Source: Cucumis sativus
Taxonomy: Eukaryota > Streptophyta > Magnoliopsida > Cucurbitales > Cucurbitaceae
Direction of reading: 5' to 3'
Length of the DNA stretch: 64,000 nucleotides
Assembly (NCBI RefSeq): GCF_000004075.3
Contig: NC_026659.2
Span: 3,534,001 to 3,598,000, forward strand
Shown here piece after piece: positions 25,484-39,654 of this stretch (position 1 is its first letter; every line of letters starts with the position of its first letter). The position numbers and the translations under genes are program-made. The notes under the pieces are model-generated. The model ran no database searches, was not told the origin of the DNA, and saw only the letters and a list, made by a program, of their open reading frames with translations.

Positions 25484-27845
25484 GGTAGAGTGTGAGGGCA
25501 GAAATGCAAATGAAGAAGAGAAAAGGGAAATTGGAAAAGCTTTTTAGTTTTTCTTTTTTTAATTTTTTTAATGCTATTAGTATATATAGTTAGGAATAAT
25601 GATAATAACAATAATAATAATAATATACGATTCTTTTGGTATGAAGGTTGTAAACTATAGGGGAATAAAATTTTGGAGTGTAATTTTATTTGAGGGGCTT
25701 TAAAGTTAAAAAAAGTGGGGGTAGGGGTAAAATTGCAAAAAAGAGAAAAAGGGGAAAAGGGAATTTTGGGGATAAAGTTGTAGAAGGGCCCAGAAGTTGG
25801 GTTGTTTTTGGCATAATGGAAAATTGGATTTATTATGTATACTAAAAAGTTATGTGGTGTTAATTTGATAAGAAAATGAAATAGTGTCTTGGTTTTCATA
25901 ATGATTATAGTGGAATTTTGGATCAAAAGTGATCATTTTATTTTTTAACTTTCATAAAAAGAAATTTGAGTATGAAAACATAAGACCAACCTCTCCATAC
26001 CTATCTATACTATCTATACTTATTTTAATAAATAATAAATGTTTTAGATAGAGAGTTTTAACAATTTTTTACTTTAATTATTATAATTTATAATTACTTT
26101 AATCATTTTGTGCATTATTCATTAAAATATAATGGGTAGATTGTATAGAATAACTTGGTGTACAAGTCTTGTAAGAAAAAAATAAATTTTGGTATCTTAG
26201 ATTTTTATTTCATTTATGGAAGAAAATATGCAACAGATTGGGGAAAGGAAAAAATAATAATAATAAAGTTCATGTATTAATTTGTTTCCTTTCCTTTACT
26301 TATACTTCCTGTAGTTTCCTATTTGAAATTCTTTATATATAATCGTATCTTTTTATTTGAAAAAAGGGTCCATATTTAATTCTATCAATTTTCATTTTAA
26401 ATTTTAAATTTTAAATTGAATCAAATTAATTATATATTTAAATGTGTTGCAATTTTTATTATATGTTCAAAAAATATTACGAAAACCACCCACCACAAAT
26501 CAATTAATTAACGATGTTCGGATACAACAACTTCTTCTTATTACGTTACAAAAACAAAAAATCAAAAAACAAGAAATTTAATTTTACTAATTTACTTCAT
26601 GCATTATTTTTTTTTGTATGTAATATAATGTTTAAAGTTGAATATTAAACAATGAAATTAAAGGGTAAGTTAGTGTTGGGAAATGGGAGGGGAAGAAGGG
26701 GCCATTTGGACGTTGCCTCACCCTCTTCTTATACCTTTCTTCTTTGGATGGAACAACCACATTTAAAGTAACTTCATGTACTAACAATTCAACTTCCTCA
26801 CCCTCACTTGATGCCAAAGATTATACCATTTTACTCTAACACTACATATACGTGTGTGTATACATCCTAAATATGTATATGTATTATCATATTATTTACT
26901 TAATTAAGATCTTACAATCAACTAGATTTTTCTTCCCCTATTAACTTTGACCAATAAGATGAGAATTTTGTGTCGTCGAATAGATTGAAATGTAAACTGA
27001 TCTATTCCTAAAAATATTTACAAGTGTTTTTGACTTCTTGTGTCATTGGCAAGTGAAATTATCAAAATTAGACCAACCAAATGTGATCACTGACCACTCC
27101 TCTTTCTTTGGCGATTGATAGTACTGATAAACTAGAATGCACTTACAAAATATGGTTATCTATTTAGGGAAAAAAAATGTAATTTGTCTAATAGGCAACT
27201 GACCATAGCATACTTTTAAATGTGATAAAGGTATTCCAATTTAACTCTTTTAATGATCTAACGTGACATTGATCACTTGCCTAATACTTTAAGACGTTTA
27301 TATCTCTATTTTAACGTAAAGTTGACTAATCGAATGTAGCAAATTCATTGATTCTTAGTTCTAGAAGATTATATTGAATCATGAACATTTTTGTCAAACA
27401 ATTGATTGAGGAGAGTACACTATCTATAGATAGAAGAATAAAAAATATATAAGTAAGAGGTATAGATATACATATACATATACGTATACGTATTTATTGG
27501 TGGTCCTTAGAAATGGAATGCAGAAAGATGGGAGCATAAGGTGGTTAGGTTTATGGGCTTTGTTATGGGCCCATCCTTTTATGGGTTGAAAATCAATTAT
27601 GTGAAAGTGAAAGGTGGGAATGGGTATGCGAATTATTATGAGAAAAAGTTTGAGAGCATGTGCATTTGCTCTAATTTCTTTTACTATCAATTTATGATAT
27701 CTCCTTCTCTATCTTTTTCATTCTTTTGTTTTCTTTTCTCAACACTGTCAACAAAATTAAAGCTTTTATTTCATTCGTACAAGTTTTTATGGTAGGTGTC
27801 ATGTACTCTCTCCATCAAACTAACCTTCAATTACTTCTTTAATAT
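25484..27845. other. Intergenic, GT47 3' flank to CACTA element
   Basis: No gene supported. It begins with the GT47 3' UTR (purine-rich to about 25800) and continues AT-rich. A minus-strand open stretch at 26632-26817 has balanced codons (61 codons) but starts at TTG with a stop just upstream, so I do not call it a gene. Alternating 'atacgtat' repeats occur near 27465-27495. Confidence 0.55.
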
Positions 27846-28931
27846 CACTACAATAATTACGGTTTTTCTCAACGCAGTGCAACGTTGTTGAAAACTTCAA
27901 ATTGCGTTGCGGAAGGCTACTACGACGTCGGCAACCACGTTGCAGAAAGCACGTCATGGATACTTTCCGCGATGCAGCTCGTTTCAACGTTGAGGAAAGT
28001 TTCTTCCACGCATGGCTCAGTACGTTGCAATAGCGTTTTGCGACGTCTGCGTCCACGTCGCAGAAGCCGTATTTATTGTAGTATTTATTGAATTTGATAA
28101 AGACCCCTTGGCGATTTGCGACGTCAAACCGTATTTATTGAATTCGTTATCAAATTTACTAAACCCTACAAAAAATATACATATGCACTAAACTATACAT
28201 ACATATACATTGCACATTACACATTAAATATACATACACATATACATTAAATATACACATACACATAAAATTATATTTACAAAAAAATATACTTACATAT
28301 ACACATAAATGCAAAAAAAAAAAAACCTACATGAAAAAAAACCACATCAAGACGGCAACAGTGGGCGGTACGACGGCGAAGGTGGCATCGGCAACGACTT
28401 TTCTCTCCTTCTCTCTCGAACTTTCTCCCTTTCTCTCTCAAATTTGAGTTTGCGAATGAATTATGAGTTTGCAAATGAATTCAGAGTTGAAATAGGCAAA
28501 GACTTTCCGCGACGTCTTCGAAAACATCGCGGGAAGCCTGTATTCACGACGCTGGAGATAGTTGACGTCGCGGATAATGTTCACAAATTAAATGTCCAAC
28601 TTTCCACGAAGTATGTCAGACGTGCGTCGTGGAAAGTTTATCATTTGAAATTAGGGTTAGACTTTCCACGACGTGGTGGAGACATCCGTCGCAGAAAGTC
28701 TAAAACGAAACGAAACTTTTCGACATTCCGCGACATGTTCGAGAATTACGCCGCAAAAAATTAAAACAATAAACTAATTAGTAAACTTTCCGCAACGTTA
28801 TGTTTCTAGACGTCGCGAAAAGGTGCACATGACGACGTCTTGAAGCGGACGTCGCGAAAACTCTACTAACGCCGACGCTGCTTTTAACGACGTCGTTTCT
28901 AGCATCACGATAACTCCGTATTCTTGTAGTG
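27846..28931. mobile_element. Non-autonomous CACTA (En/Spm-type) element
   Basis: The left end is CACTACAATAATTACGG and the right end, reverse complemented, is CACTACAAGAATACGG: matching inverted termini with the CACTA hallmark. Both sides are flanked by TAT (27843-27845 and 28932-28934), the 3-bp target duplication expected for CACTA transposons. The ~1.09 kb interior has no transposase; it is packed with 'cgacgtc / ttccgcgacgt' words in both orientations near the ends, as expected for subterminal transposase-binding repeats, around an ATACA-rich middle (28160-28310). An internal sequence at 28067-28083 (CCGTATTTATTGTAGTA) nearly mirrors the left terminus. Confidence 0.85.
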
Positions 28932-30920
28932 TATGTCAATTGTGTTTTGTGTTTAGTTTTAAATAACAAATCGTATTTTCAAAAGAAAATAAAAATTAAG
29001 TGTTTGGTAATAACTACTAAAGTAACCTTATTTTAAATAGTTTAAATAAAAACGAGTTAAAAAAAACAAGTCGGTTCAAGAGTACTCTTTGTTTTGCTAG
29101 ATATGGATATAGTTTAATAAGAGAAAAGTTATCTTTTTCTATAAATCAAAGAAATATTGCAAGATTTAATTCAAGATACTTTGAATAATGTAGCAAAACT
29201 TTGAAACAAAGATGTGAAGGAGTCTTGCATTGAGGGCGTTGAGCAAGTGGCACTAGGCTTCGATTTTGTGTGTGTTTAGTAAAGGTTGATGTATGTTGTA
29301 ATGGCTAGAAGAGAATGTTTAATAGCGTGTCATTCAAAGTTAAAAGGAACAAAATGATCACTTTTTTTAAAAGAAAATTCAAGGATAAAAAAAAATAAAT
29401 CAAAGTTTAAAGTATAAAAACCAAAATGAATATATTGAAAAACATACAAAACAAAACAAATATTTTGAAAGTATAATAATCAAAATAAACGATGGACACT
29501 AAAATAATATTTAAATCTTTATAATCTATAGTGTATGATATTTAAGTAAAAAAAAAATACAATCCTTAAAAGAAATAAAAAAAATAGAATGGAATATTTT
29601 ATTCCATTGTCTTGTAGTAAATTTAAATACAAAGCTTGTCAATCATTCATAATTAACTACTAATTAATAATCATTATATTACAACTTTTCTTAGCAAAGG
29701 TTAAATTATATATCTATATGCTAAATTTGATTATTAGTTTACTTGTATTTACTCTGCTTTTATTTATTTTCAGGGTTAAGTTGGATATATAACAAACTAT
29801 ATCATACATAAATGATTTCATTATTAGTAATTTTATAACATATAACAAAATTATTTTGAGGTGTATTAGTTTGAAAATGTAATAGATAGTGATGATAAAT
29901 AGGCGTTGTCTTATAGCATTCATTATGACTTATAATAACGTTGGCACCCAAAAGTGACATTAAAAAATGCTTTCGTAACAATTTGAAAATATCAATATCA
30001 ATGTAAAAGGGAAATTTTGGTTTACCACTTTTTTAACATTTTGCCTGCCAAATTAAACCACATCCAAATTTAAATTTAAGAAAATTTTCATAAACAAAAA
30101 TTCATGGTGCAGGGAGCTATGATATACTAAACTTCTTCTTGGAGAAGTTCATCTACGATATCTGGCAGTGAGTACGTTCCTCTCAGAATTGCTTTAGTCT
30201 AATCGAAGTTAAATGACTCGTGCACTTTATAATTAGGGTGTGAGTTTTCACACGAGTTGATCGCTTGAGTCTATACAGGCTACCTCTCCTATCCGCTTCT
30301 GTGCAAAGTCGACTTTCTTTCTTTCCTTCAAGTCGGGCCATACTAATTAAAGAAGCTATTTGTTTAATTATTTGAATTGGGACATGAGGTTCATTAAATT
30401 TTTGGTGAGAAGTATAATGAGTTGGGCTACAAATCAAATCAATTTTGTGTGGTTTTGGAAGAGATGATATCCCTAAACCATACACTTGTTATTTTCTTTA
30501 ATACAAAAGTACAACACATGGCCAAGGAATCAAATCATATTATTGTTCAATGTCTTTGTCCATTCATATTTTGGGAGATCATATGTAGAGACTTGAATAA
30601 TTTTGAAATTCATTAATATTCTAAACTAATTAATTCATAATTGTTTTGCTTCTTATTACTTAGTTTTTTCTTTTTAAATTTTATATTCTATCTTACTCAT
30701 TTTTCTACTTTTTTTTCTCTTTAAATATATAAAGGTAAGTCAAACTCGTACCGATTAAAATAAGATAAGAAAGAATATTTCGAGATAATATTTATTTTAT
30801 CTAAAAGAGGCTTCTAAATATTCATATTGAAATGTTGTATAAAAGTCCCAAATGTAGATGAAGCACTTCCATTCACATAACAAATGACTAGGACGTTATC
30901 ATTTTTTTCTAAAGCTTCAA
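28932..30920. other. Intergenic, between two transposons
   Basis: No gene supported. Mostly AT-rich; 30100-30360 is a compositional outlier with more balanced sequence of unknown origin. Confidence 0.5.
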
Positions 30921-31800
30921 GGGGTCGTTTGGTTCGAAGGTTTTCTGTATGGAAATTGACACATACATTTAAAACTGACCATGCTTTGTTTTAAAGTTCT
31001 CAAATTTTTGTCGGGAAACAGTTGATTTACAGGCATCCTTATTTCCTACCTATAGCGTTCTTTTATTTTATTTTATACATAATTTTGTTTACAATATAGT
31101 TAATTAATTAATACGAACTTAAAAAATTGATATAAATTATTTATTTTAATAAATTAGTAATGAATGTGTTAAAATACTTAACTTTCTTTACAATAAGAAG
31201 TTATTAAATGAATACAATTATTTCTTTACACAAGCTGTTAATTAATTAGCTAATAATAGATTAAATATATTTAATTGATAAAGTAAGATTAATTAAATTC
31301 ATCTTTTAATAATAGTAATTGATTACTTTGTTGTTTTTTTAGTAATCAAACAATTATTTCTTGAAATTGGTTTTAATCTATATTGCTTCATTAATTGAAC
31401 ACATATAATATTTATAGAACCATTTGTTATATAATATATTGTATTAAAATATATTTTCCTATATTACTTAATTAAAATTAAAATAACTAACTATAAACTT
31501 AATTAATCATAAACATTATTAAGTATTAAATTATAATTAATATTACGTCTAACGGGTTAATTTTAATTATCAATTTTCTTTAAAAAAAAATAATTGTACT
31601 CAAATGTTAACTGTTTATAGTTAAAATTATTGTTGATTCCAAATGAATTAATTTTTATCAATCTATTAATTATCATCTTTGGCTCTCATTACATCATATT
31701 CTCGGGTATTCTATTACATGTCAGTTTTTTATTTACAGTATTCTATTCTTCAGACATCCTTTATTTTCAAGTATCTATAAAACTTTAAACTAAACGACCC
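30921..31800. mobile_element. Terminal-inverted-repeat element, hAT or PIF type
   Basis: The left end GGGGTCGTTTGGTT (30921) and the right end, reverse complemented, GGGTCGTTTAGTT (ending 31800) are inverted near-matches. They enclose about 880 bp of AT-rich DNA with no transposase. Such 'GGGTCGTTTGGTT' termini are common on plant non-autonomous DNA transposons. I could not find a clean target duplication (8 bp for hAT, 3 bp for PIF/Harbinger), so the superfamily is open. Confidence 0.6.
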
Positions 31801-31947
31801 TATAAGATAGTTAATACAAAGTTTTAAAGTTATTATTAGAACGAAGTAGGAAGTAGATGGTATTTTTTGTATAGTTGAGTCTAATTATTTTAAAAATAAA
31901 AAATAATTTTAATTAAATTTTAAACAACCAATATTATAATATTGATT

Positions 31948-32019
31948 GCTTCCATAGCATAGTGGTAGTGCGTTCGCTTCGTAAGCGAAAGGTCGCGAGT
32001 TCGATCCTCGCTGGGAGCT
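31948..32019 (+). tRNA. tRNA-Thr (anticodon CGT)
   Basis: 72 nt cloverleaf. The acceptor GCTTCCA pairs with TGGGAGC (one G-T pair), discriminator T. The D arm is GCATAGTGGTAGTGC, the anticodon stem TTCGC/GCGAA with loop TTCGTAA (anticodon CGT, reading ACG), and the T arm GCGAG-TTCGATC-CTCGC. No intron. A TTTTT Pol III stop lies at 32033-32037. The gene starts 147 bp past the end of the preceding transposon. Confidence 0.95.
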
Positions 32020-34572
32020 TTCCTAATTTCCATTTTTATTATAACAATGAGATTTTAGTGTTCAAATACTATTCAACTTTGTTGCATTGATACCCTAATC
32101 TTTTGTACTTAATCTTCTTCATTATCATCTAAATCCTAATCAGTCTTTAATTCTCAATTTTTATTTATTAAACTCAAACATGTATTAACACACTCAACAA
32201 TTAACATTTGACATTTTTGTAGACACTTAAATCTAAATTTAAACACTAAACTTTCTTAATTAATTATATCAATTTATACTCTATATTGCATTCAATTTGG
32301 ATCAAATTTATGTGTGACTTTATAATTTCAACAATTAAACTCCTAAACTTTTATAAATAAGTCGATTTAAACTCTCAACAAAGATTTTGGTTTGTAATTT
32401 TTATACATGCAAAACCTACTTTTTTTTTTTAACATGCAATAATAAAAATATGAACAAATTAAAAGGATAAGACTAACTCTCTTTCAAGCTCTACTTGACA
32501 CTATAAGATATTATATCTTTTAATGTCAGTAATAATAAAAAGACGTGCATGTACAATAACAAGAGGAAAAAACACCAAAAAAAAAAAAATTGAAACTATA
32601 ATGTCAGTAGGGTTTTGTTTAATGAAACTTAAGCAAAGCTAATTTCAATGGAACAATTATTTTTGTCCATCTCCTTTTAGTTTGGTTAAGTAGTACGAGA
32701 TTTATCTTTCAATTTTTCTAGAGGTCTCTTGACCCTCGTCTCTCTTTATCACTCTTCTTCATGGGTTTAGCATCATCGTTCTTTGTAGACATTGTCTAGA
32801 TCTAAACTAATTCAGTAGACATTCATTATCTGAGTTGAATCTCCTCAAAACTACACTCATTTTCATATTTGAGATACTTCGTTTTGTTTTAGGATATGTT
32901 GTGGCCATGATTGAGTTTAACTTTAATTAATAATTCATTTTATGCATGATATGCTCAAGAATATTTGTAAAAGGCCTTTTGTCCTCTTGTCTTGTGATGT
33001 GTACACTTATGATGCCTTTAACTTTGTTTTTATCACCAAGCTTGTGGTTCAAAAACTCTTTGTTATTAGTTTCCCCCAATTTTGATGGTTAATTAGAGTC
33101 CAAAATATCATGATGTTGACAAACTTAAGTACATCATTGTTCTTCTTTGTTAATTGTGTTTTCTCTTGTAGTAGATTAAGTTACATATTATATAGCTATA
33201 TGGATAAGTCGTACGATGAAAAAAAAAAGTAAAATATCGATAGAGTATGGTTTATGGATTGAGATGTTTATTGTTAAAAAAATGATTCCAACAATCAAGT
33301 ATTGCTAACAATCTGAACTAGTTTTAAGATTTATTGCAATTTTTTTCTTAAATTTTAAACGGTTTTAGTTAGCCTTTTGGCTTTCATTTATATGACGAGA
33401 TTCATTTTTGTTCTTATAGTTTTCAACTCGTCGTCTTTCTCTTCTACCATTGTTACATGCTTTACGATTTCATTTTCGTTCCGTTCACACACATTTCAAC
33501 AATCGTTAGATTTCTAATAATCATGATTACAACGAAGCATTCAAAACAGCCGTTGGGTGTATTTTAATCTATTGTTTTTTAATATTACTTTTGTCTTTCC
33601 AACAATAATCTGTCATTTTCTTCATCCAATCTCTCTTTCCTCTCTATTTCCCATCCTCCAACCATTGCTCCTTCCCTAACTCAGATGCTTTTCTTCCTTT
33701 CCCTCTTCTTTTTGTTGTATTCTAACTCTTGCACTTGAAACAGGTAAAAGGCCATTCCATTTTTCTCCATTTCCTTTCTTGATAAAAACTATATTGTTGG
33801 ATATATAATACAAAAATAGACCAACAACAATCTTCCATAATTAATTAGGGTTTCATTTTCCCATCATTTCCTTACCCATTTGCTACCATCCACCGATCGA
33901 CCTAAACTCCATACTTGAATTGTCTTCGTTTAATTATATATTCGACAATGGACTTCATATGTCAACAATTACATAAACACACAGGAAATGGTTAAATGAA
34001 ACCTACTTTTCATGTCTTGTTTGTAATCAACGTGATCAAATTAATTTGATTTCTAATTTGTTGCTAATTTTTTAAAATTCCAATAATGAAATTCAAATAT
34101 AAAAAACCAAACAAGTCAGGGTTTTTTAAACTTCATGACCAAATACATGACTACATGAACCAAAAAGACACATCAGAAGTGTATTAATAAATATTTAGTG
34201 TGCACTTGTCAGTCTTAAAATAAACCATTAACATGCAAATGCCATCCCCCTTGGCTCCCAATTCTTCTTCTTTTTCTTTTTTCCTTTTGTTTTTTAGATT
34301 TTAGTAAAAGAAAGAAAACCCAAAAAGAGAAAATAGAAATTGATGATTGATTACATAAACAAGAAAACATGTCCCTTTGACTAAAAACCAACCAAACCAT
34401 CAATTATTAGACAAAACCACAACAGCCTTCCTTATCAAACTCTCTGTTTTCATTATCACATCTTTCTTTTCCTTCAATTCCCACCATTTAAATTCCCACT
34501 CTTATTGTTCATAGCTTTTCAAAAAAGATAAAAATAAATCTTTGAAGATTCATTTTATATCTTTCAACAAGC
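32020..34572. other. Intergenic, tRNA-Thr to SDR promoter
   Basis: No gene supported. AT-rich with short A tracts; no convincing ORF, TIR pair or repeat boundary. The final ~150 bp (pyrimidine-rich, 'ttcttttccttcaattcccacc') look like the SDR core promoter and leader. Confidence 0.5.
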
Positions 34573-34765
34573 ATGATCCAGATCCGACGGCTGAGATCTC
34601 TCTTCAACAATTCTCTTACTTGGAGCTTCTTCTTCAATAGGAGATTTTCTTCTCAACCTGCAAGGTGATCTCTTCTTCTTTTCTTTCTTTTTTGTCTTAC
34701 TTCTTGTATAGATTTCAGACTAAATTACTTTTAGTTTTTTTAATTTAAAAAGTATGCATATGTGT

Positions 34766-34801
<36 letters not shown>

Positions 34802-36551
34802 GTTTTCAGTTTCAGATCTACTAGTTTTAAGCTTTTCAACTCATTTCTTTTAGGGCAGAATTGAGATATTTCGTTTTTTTTTTTAATGTCAATGGATTTA
34901 CAAGGTATATATATTGAATTATTTGTCAATTTTGAACACTAAAGTTTCAGTTTGGTGTTTAGTTTGTGGATTTTACGATAAATGTGGAATTGGGTTTAGG
35001 ACTCACTCAATTGAAAACTCTTAGAACACTATTGATCGAAAGGTTGAAAGATTTAAGCTTTATTTGCAAACCGTTGATGCTGTTTGGTAAGTACTTTTTT
35101 TAAAATTGAGCCTAAAAAAGTTGAATTGTTAGTCACATTTAAAATAAATTAATGTAAATATAAAACTATTTTGTATTTTAAATTTTGGTTTAATTTTTTA
35201 AGATACTAGTAGAAAATAGATAAATAAAATAAATTAGAAACTTAGAAATAGAAAGTAGTTTATATATATGACTGATTTTGGTTACCAAATTAAGACTTCA
35301 ATTTTAAGTTTTAAATTTAGGAAAGATAAGCTCAACTATTCTGTGGTTTACCAAATTAAGACTTCAATTTTAAGTTTTAAATTTAGGAAAGCTATGCTCA
35401 ACTATTTTTATTTAATTGTCTTTTAAGTGCTTTAAAGATCTACAAGTTTTCAAAAAAAAAATTCCAATTTTGGTTAATAATTCAAATCTCTCGCCTACTA
35501 AATATGGAAAAAAAAATTTAAAAAAACAAAACTTAAAACTAAAATTGTTTAAATCACAATTTCCATGAATAAAGTTAAAAATCTATCATTAATATAATCT
35601 ATCGATCACAAACTCCAAATAGTTGGATTTAAATTTTGTTTTGTATCATATTACATCAAAATTTATATCATATTACATCTATTAATACTTTGCGTTTACT
35701 TGCTATATTTACAAATGTCGGTTATGGTATTTAGGCTCGATGGGAAGATAGCACTGATTACAGGAGCAGCAAGTGGAATTGGGAAGGCAACTGCTGAAAA
35801 ATTTATAAGTAATGGAGCCAAAGTAGTAATAGCTGACATCAAAGAAAAACTTGGCCAAGACACTGCCAAACAATTAGGACCAAATGCAACTTTCATCCAT
35901 TGTGATGTTACCAAAGAGTCCAACATCTCTGATGCTGTTGATTTCACTATCTCTCTTCACAAAAAACTTGACATTATGTACAACAATGCTGGTATTGCTT
36001 GCAACACTCCTCCAAGCATCTCGGACCTCGACCTCGCTGTCTTCGATAAAGTCATGAACGTCAACGTCCGTGGCGTATTGGCCGGTGTCAAACATGCTTC
36101 TCGTGTCATGATCCCTCAACGATCAGGGTCAATTCTTTGCACGGCTAGTGTTACAGGTCTCATGGGAGGATTGGCTCAGCATACATACTCGGTGTCGAAG
36201 GTTGCAGTTATAGGCATTGTCAAGTCGTTGGCGTCAGAGTTGTGTAGGTATGGTATTCGAGTGAATTGCATATCACCATTTCCAATCCCGACACCGTTTG
36301 TTATTGAGGAAATGGTACAGCTTTTTCCTCGCGTTGAAGAGGCAAAACTTGAGAAGATGATATTCGATTTGAGTGCTTTGGAAGGGACAGTTTGTGAAAC
36401 TAATGATATTGCTAATGCGGCTCTTTTTCTTGCATCTGATGATGCTAAGTACGTAAGTGGGCATAATTTGGTGGTTGATGGAGCCTTTACTTGTTTCAAG
36501 AGTTTGAACTTTCCCCTGCCTGATCAAAATACAATCCATGGGGAATCTTGA
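34573..36551 (+). CDS. Short-chain dehydrogenase/reductase (SDR110C type)
   Basis: Exons 34573-34664 and 35735-36551, joined AG|G, 302 residues. The first exon encodes a basic, Ser/Phe-rich leader (MIQIRRLRSLFNNSLTWSFF) that could be a mitochondrial presequence. The Rossmann fold starts at LDGKIALITGAASGIG (TGxxxGxG, 40-47). Asp65 after strand 2 favours NAD(H). NNAG is at 114-117, Ser169 and YSVSK (Tyr182, Lys186) complete the active site, and NCISPF follows. The family includes secoisolariciresinol, xanthoxin and other secondary-metabolite dehydrogenases; the leader plus sequence texture recalls Arabidopsis At3g26760/26770-like proteins. Substrate unknown. The 1.07-kb intron holds a GT microsatellite and a ~62-bp direct repeat. 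The gene is convergent with the RPL7A gene on its right. Confidence 0.92.
34761..34799. repeat. (GT)n microsatellite in SDR intron
   Basis: About 39 bp of GT with one early interruption, roughly 100 bp into the intron. Confidence 0.93.
35280..35406. repeat. Tandem direct repeat, two ~62-bp copies
   Basis: 35280-35340 and 35345-35406 are near-identical copies separated by 4 bp, inside the SDR intron. Differences are one inserted T and a few changes at the 3' end. Confidence 0.9.
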
Positions 36552-37387
36552 AAAACTTGTTGTTTTGGTCATTTGTTGTATGATTTATACAACAAAAATG
36601 TTTAATTATATTCAACACCGAATAAATGACATTTATACTGAGTATATGAGAGATTTTTAGAGCTGAAGTTAGAAAAATGTCGAATTGATGTCTTTCAAAC
36701 AACTAACAAAGAAGTTCAACTTTACATAACATCACAAATTAGAGACTTAAACATCTATAGGAGTAAACATATTGTTTTTTTTAGTGTCAAGATGTTTACG
36801 AACATGATGGTTGTTGGACTAAATCTTGAAAACAAAGCAATATTTCTTTGAAATTAAGTTTTTGGATCAAAATTGCATCTTATCGTAAAGAAAGTAGGCA
36901 CTATTGACACAAGATAAAGCACCCTTGATACCTCTTTCCCAACGTTAGATTCTGTTTATTATGCAAAATAATCTTAACCCTACAATGAAATAGGCTTGGA
37001 AATGCTTTTAAATGGAATACTTTAACTTTTGCTAATAGCAATTTTTTCAGAAAACGTAACAACAGGATGCTGAATAGAGAGAACATGGTCAAAGTACCAC
37101 ATAACCCAACTTATATAAGAAAAATGGCATCAAAACAGAATTAATTCCAAAATGTCCTGCTTTGAATATAATGTAGAACTCGTAGAACAAAATAAAATTT
37201 CTCAATCCAATAAACTTAAAACTGAAAATAACAATGACAAGCCTCTTAATAATCTGTTTTGTAATCAAAGAAAAATGACTTAAGTTAGACAAGAGCTCAT
37301 TACCAAATACTAAGCCATGCTTTGACATCCTCTGCTCTGCTAGAAACTTCTCCTTTGTCCTTTGCTCTAGTGTTGATCTGTGAATTC
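36552..37387. other. 3' flanks of convergent SDR and RPL7A genes
   Basis: 836 bp holding both 3' UTRs; no other gene or repeat seen. Confidence 0.6.
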
Positions 37388-39380
<1,993 letters not shown>

Positions 39381-39444
39381 TTTTCGCGGTGGAAGAGGGA
39401 CGAGGTGAAGCAAACAGAGCCGCAGCAGTTTTGCTAGTTTAGAG

Positions 39445-39453
39445 TTAGGGTTT
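39445..39453 (-). promoter_or_regulatory. Telo-box-like motif, RPL7A copy 1
   Basis: AAACCCTAA on the minus strand, ending 65 bp upstream of the ATG. This motif recurs in plant ribosomal-protein promoters; copy 2 and RH7 have it too. Confidence 0.6.
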
Positions 39454-39482
39454 TATTCTGGAGGAAGCCTATGGGAGGAAAC

Positions 39483-39654
39483 GGTTCGGTTCGGTTTTGT
39501 AGACAATCCGAACCGAACCTAAAATTTTAAATTTTGCATATGAACCCGAATCGAACCGGTTCTAAAACATGTGGTTCAGACTGCCTTAAATTTGGGATTG
39601 CTATTTTAAAATTCTGTATATAATTTTAATTACAAACGGTTCGGTTCGGTTCGG
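39483..39654. repeat. GGTTC-repeat block with inverted arms
   Basis: 39483-39494 (GGTTCGGTTCGG) and 39508-39519 are perfect 12-bp inverted arms around a 13-nt loop. A further GGTTCGGTTCGGTTCGG run lies at 39638-39654 in the same orientation as the first arm. The whole block is about 170 bp and lies 100-275 bp upstream of the RPL7A copy 1 start codon. Confidence 0.8.

Noticed and set aside
28309-28764. 151-codon open frame inside the CACTA element
   Set aside because: Built of simple ACGT-rich subterminal repeats; no transposase or domain features, and an alternative-strand frame overlaps it.
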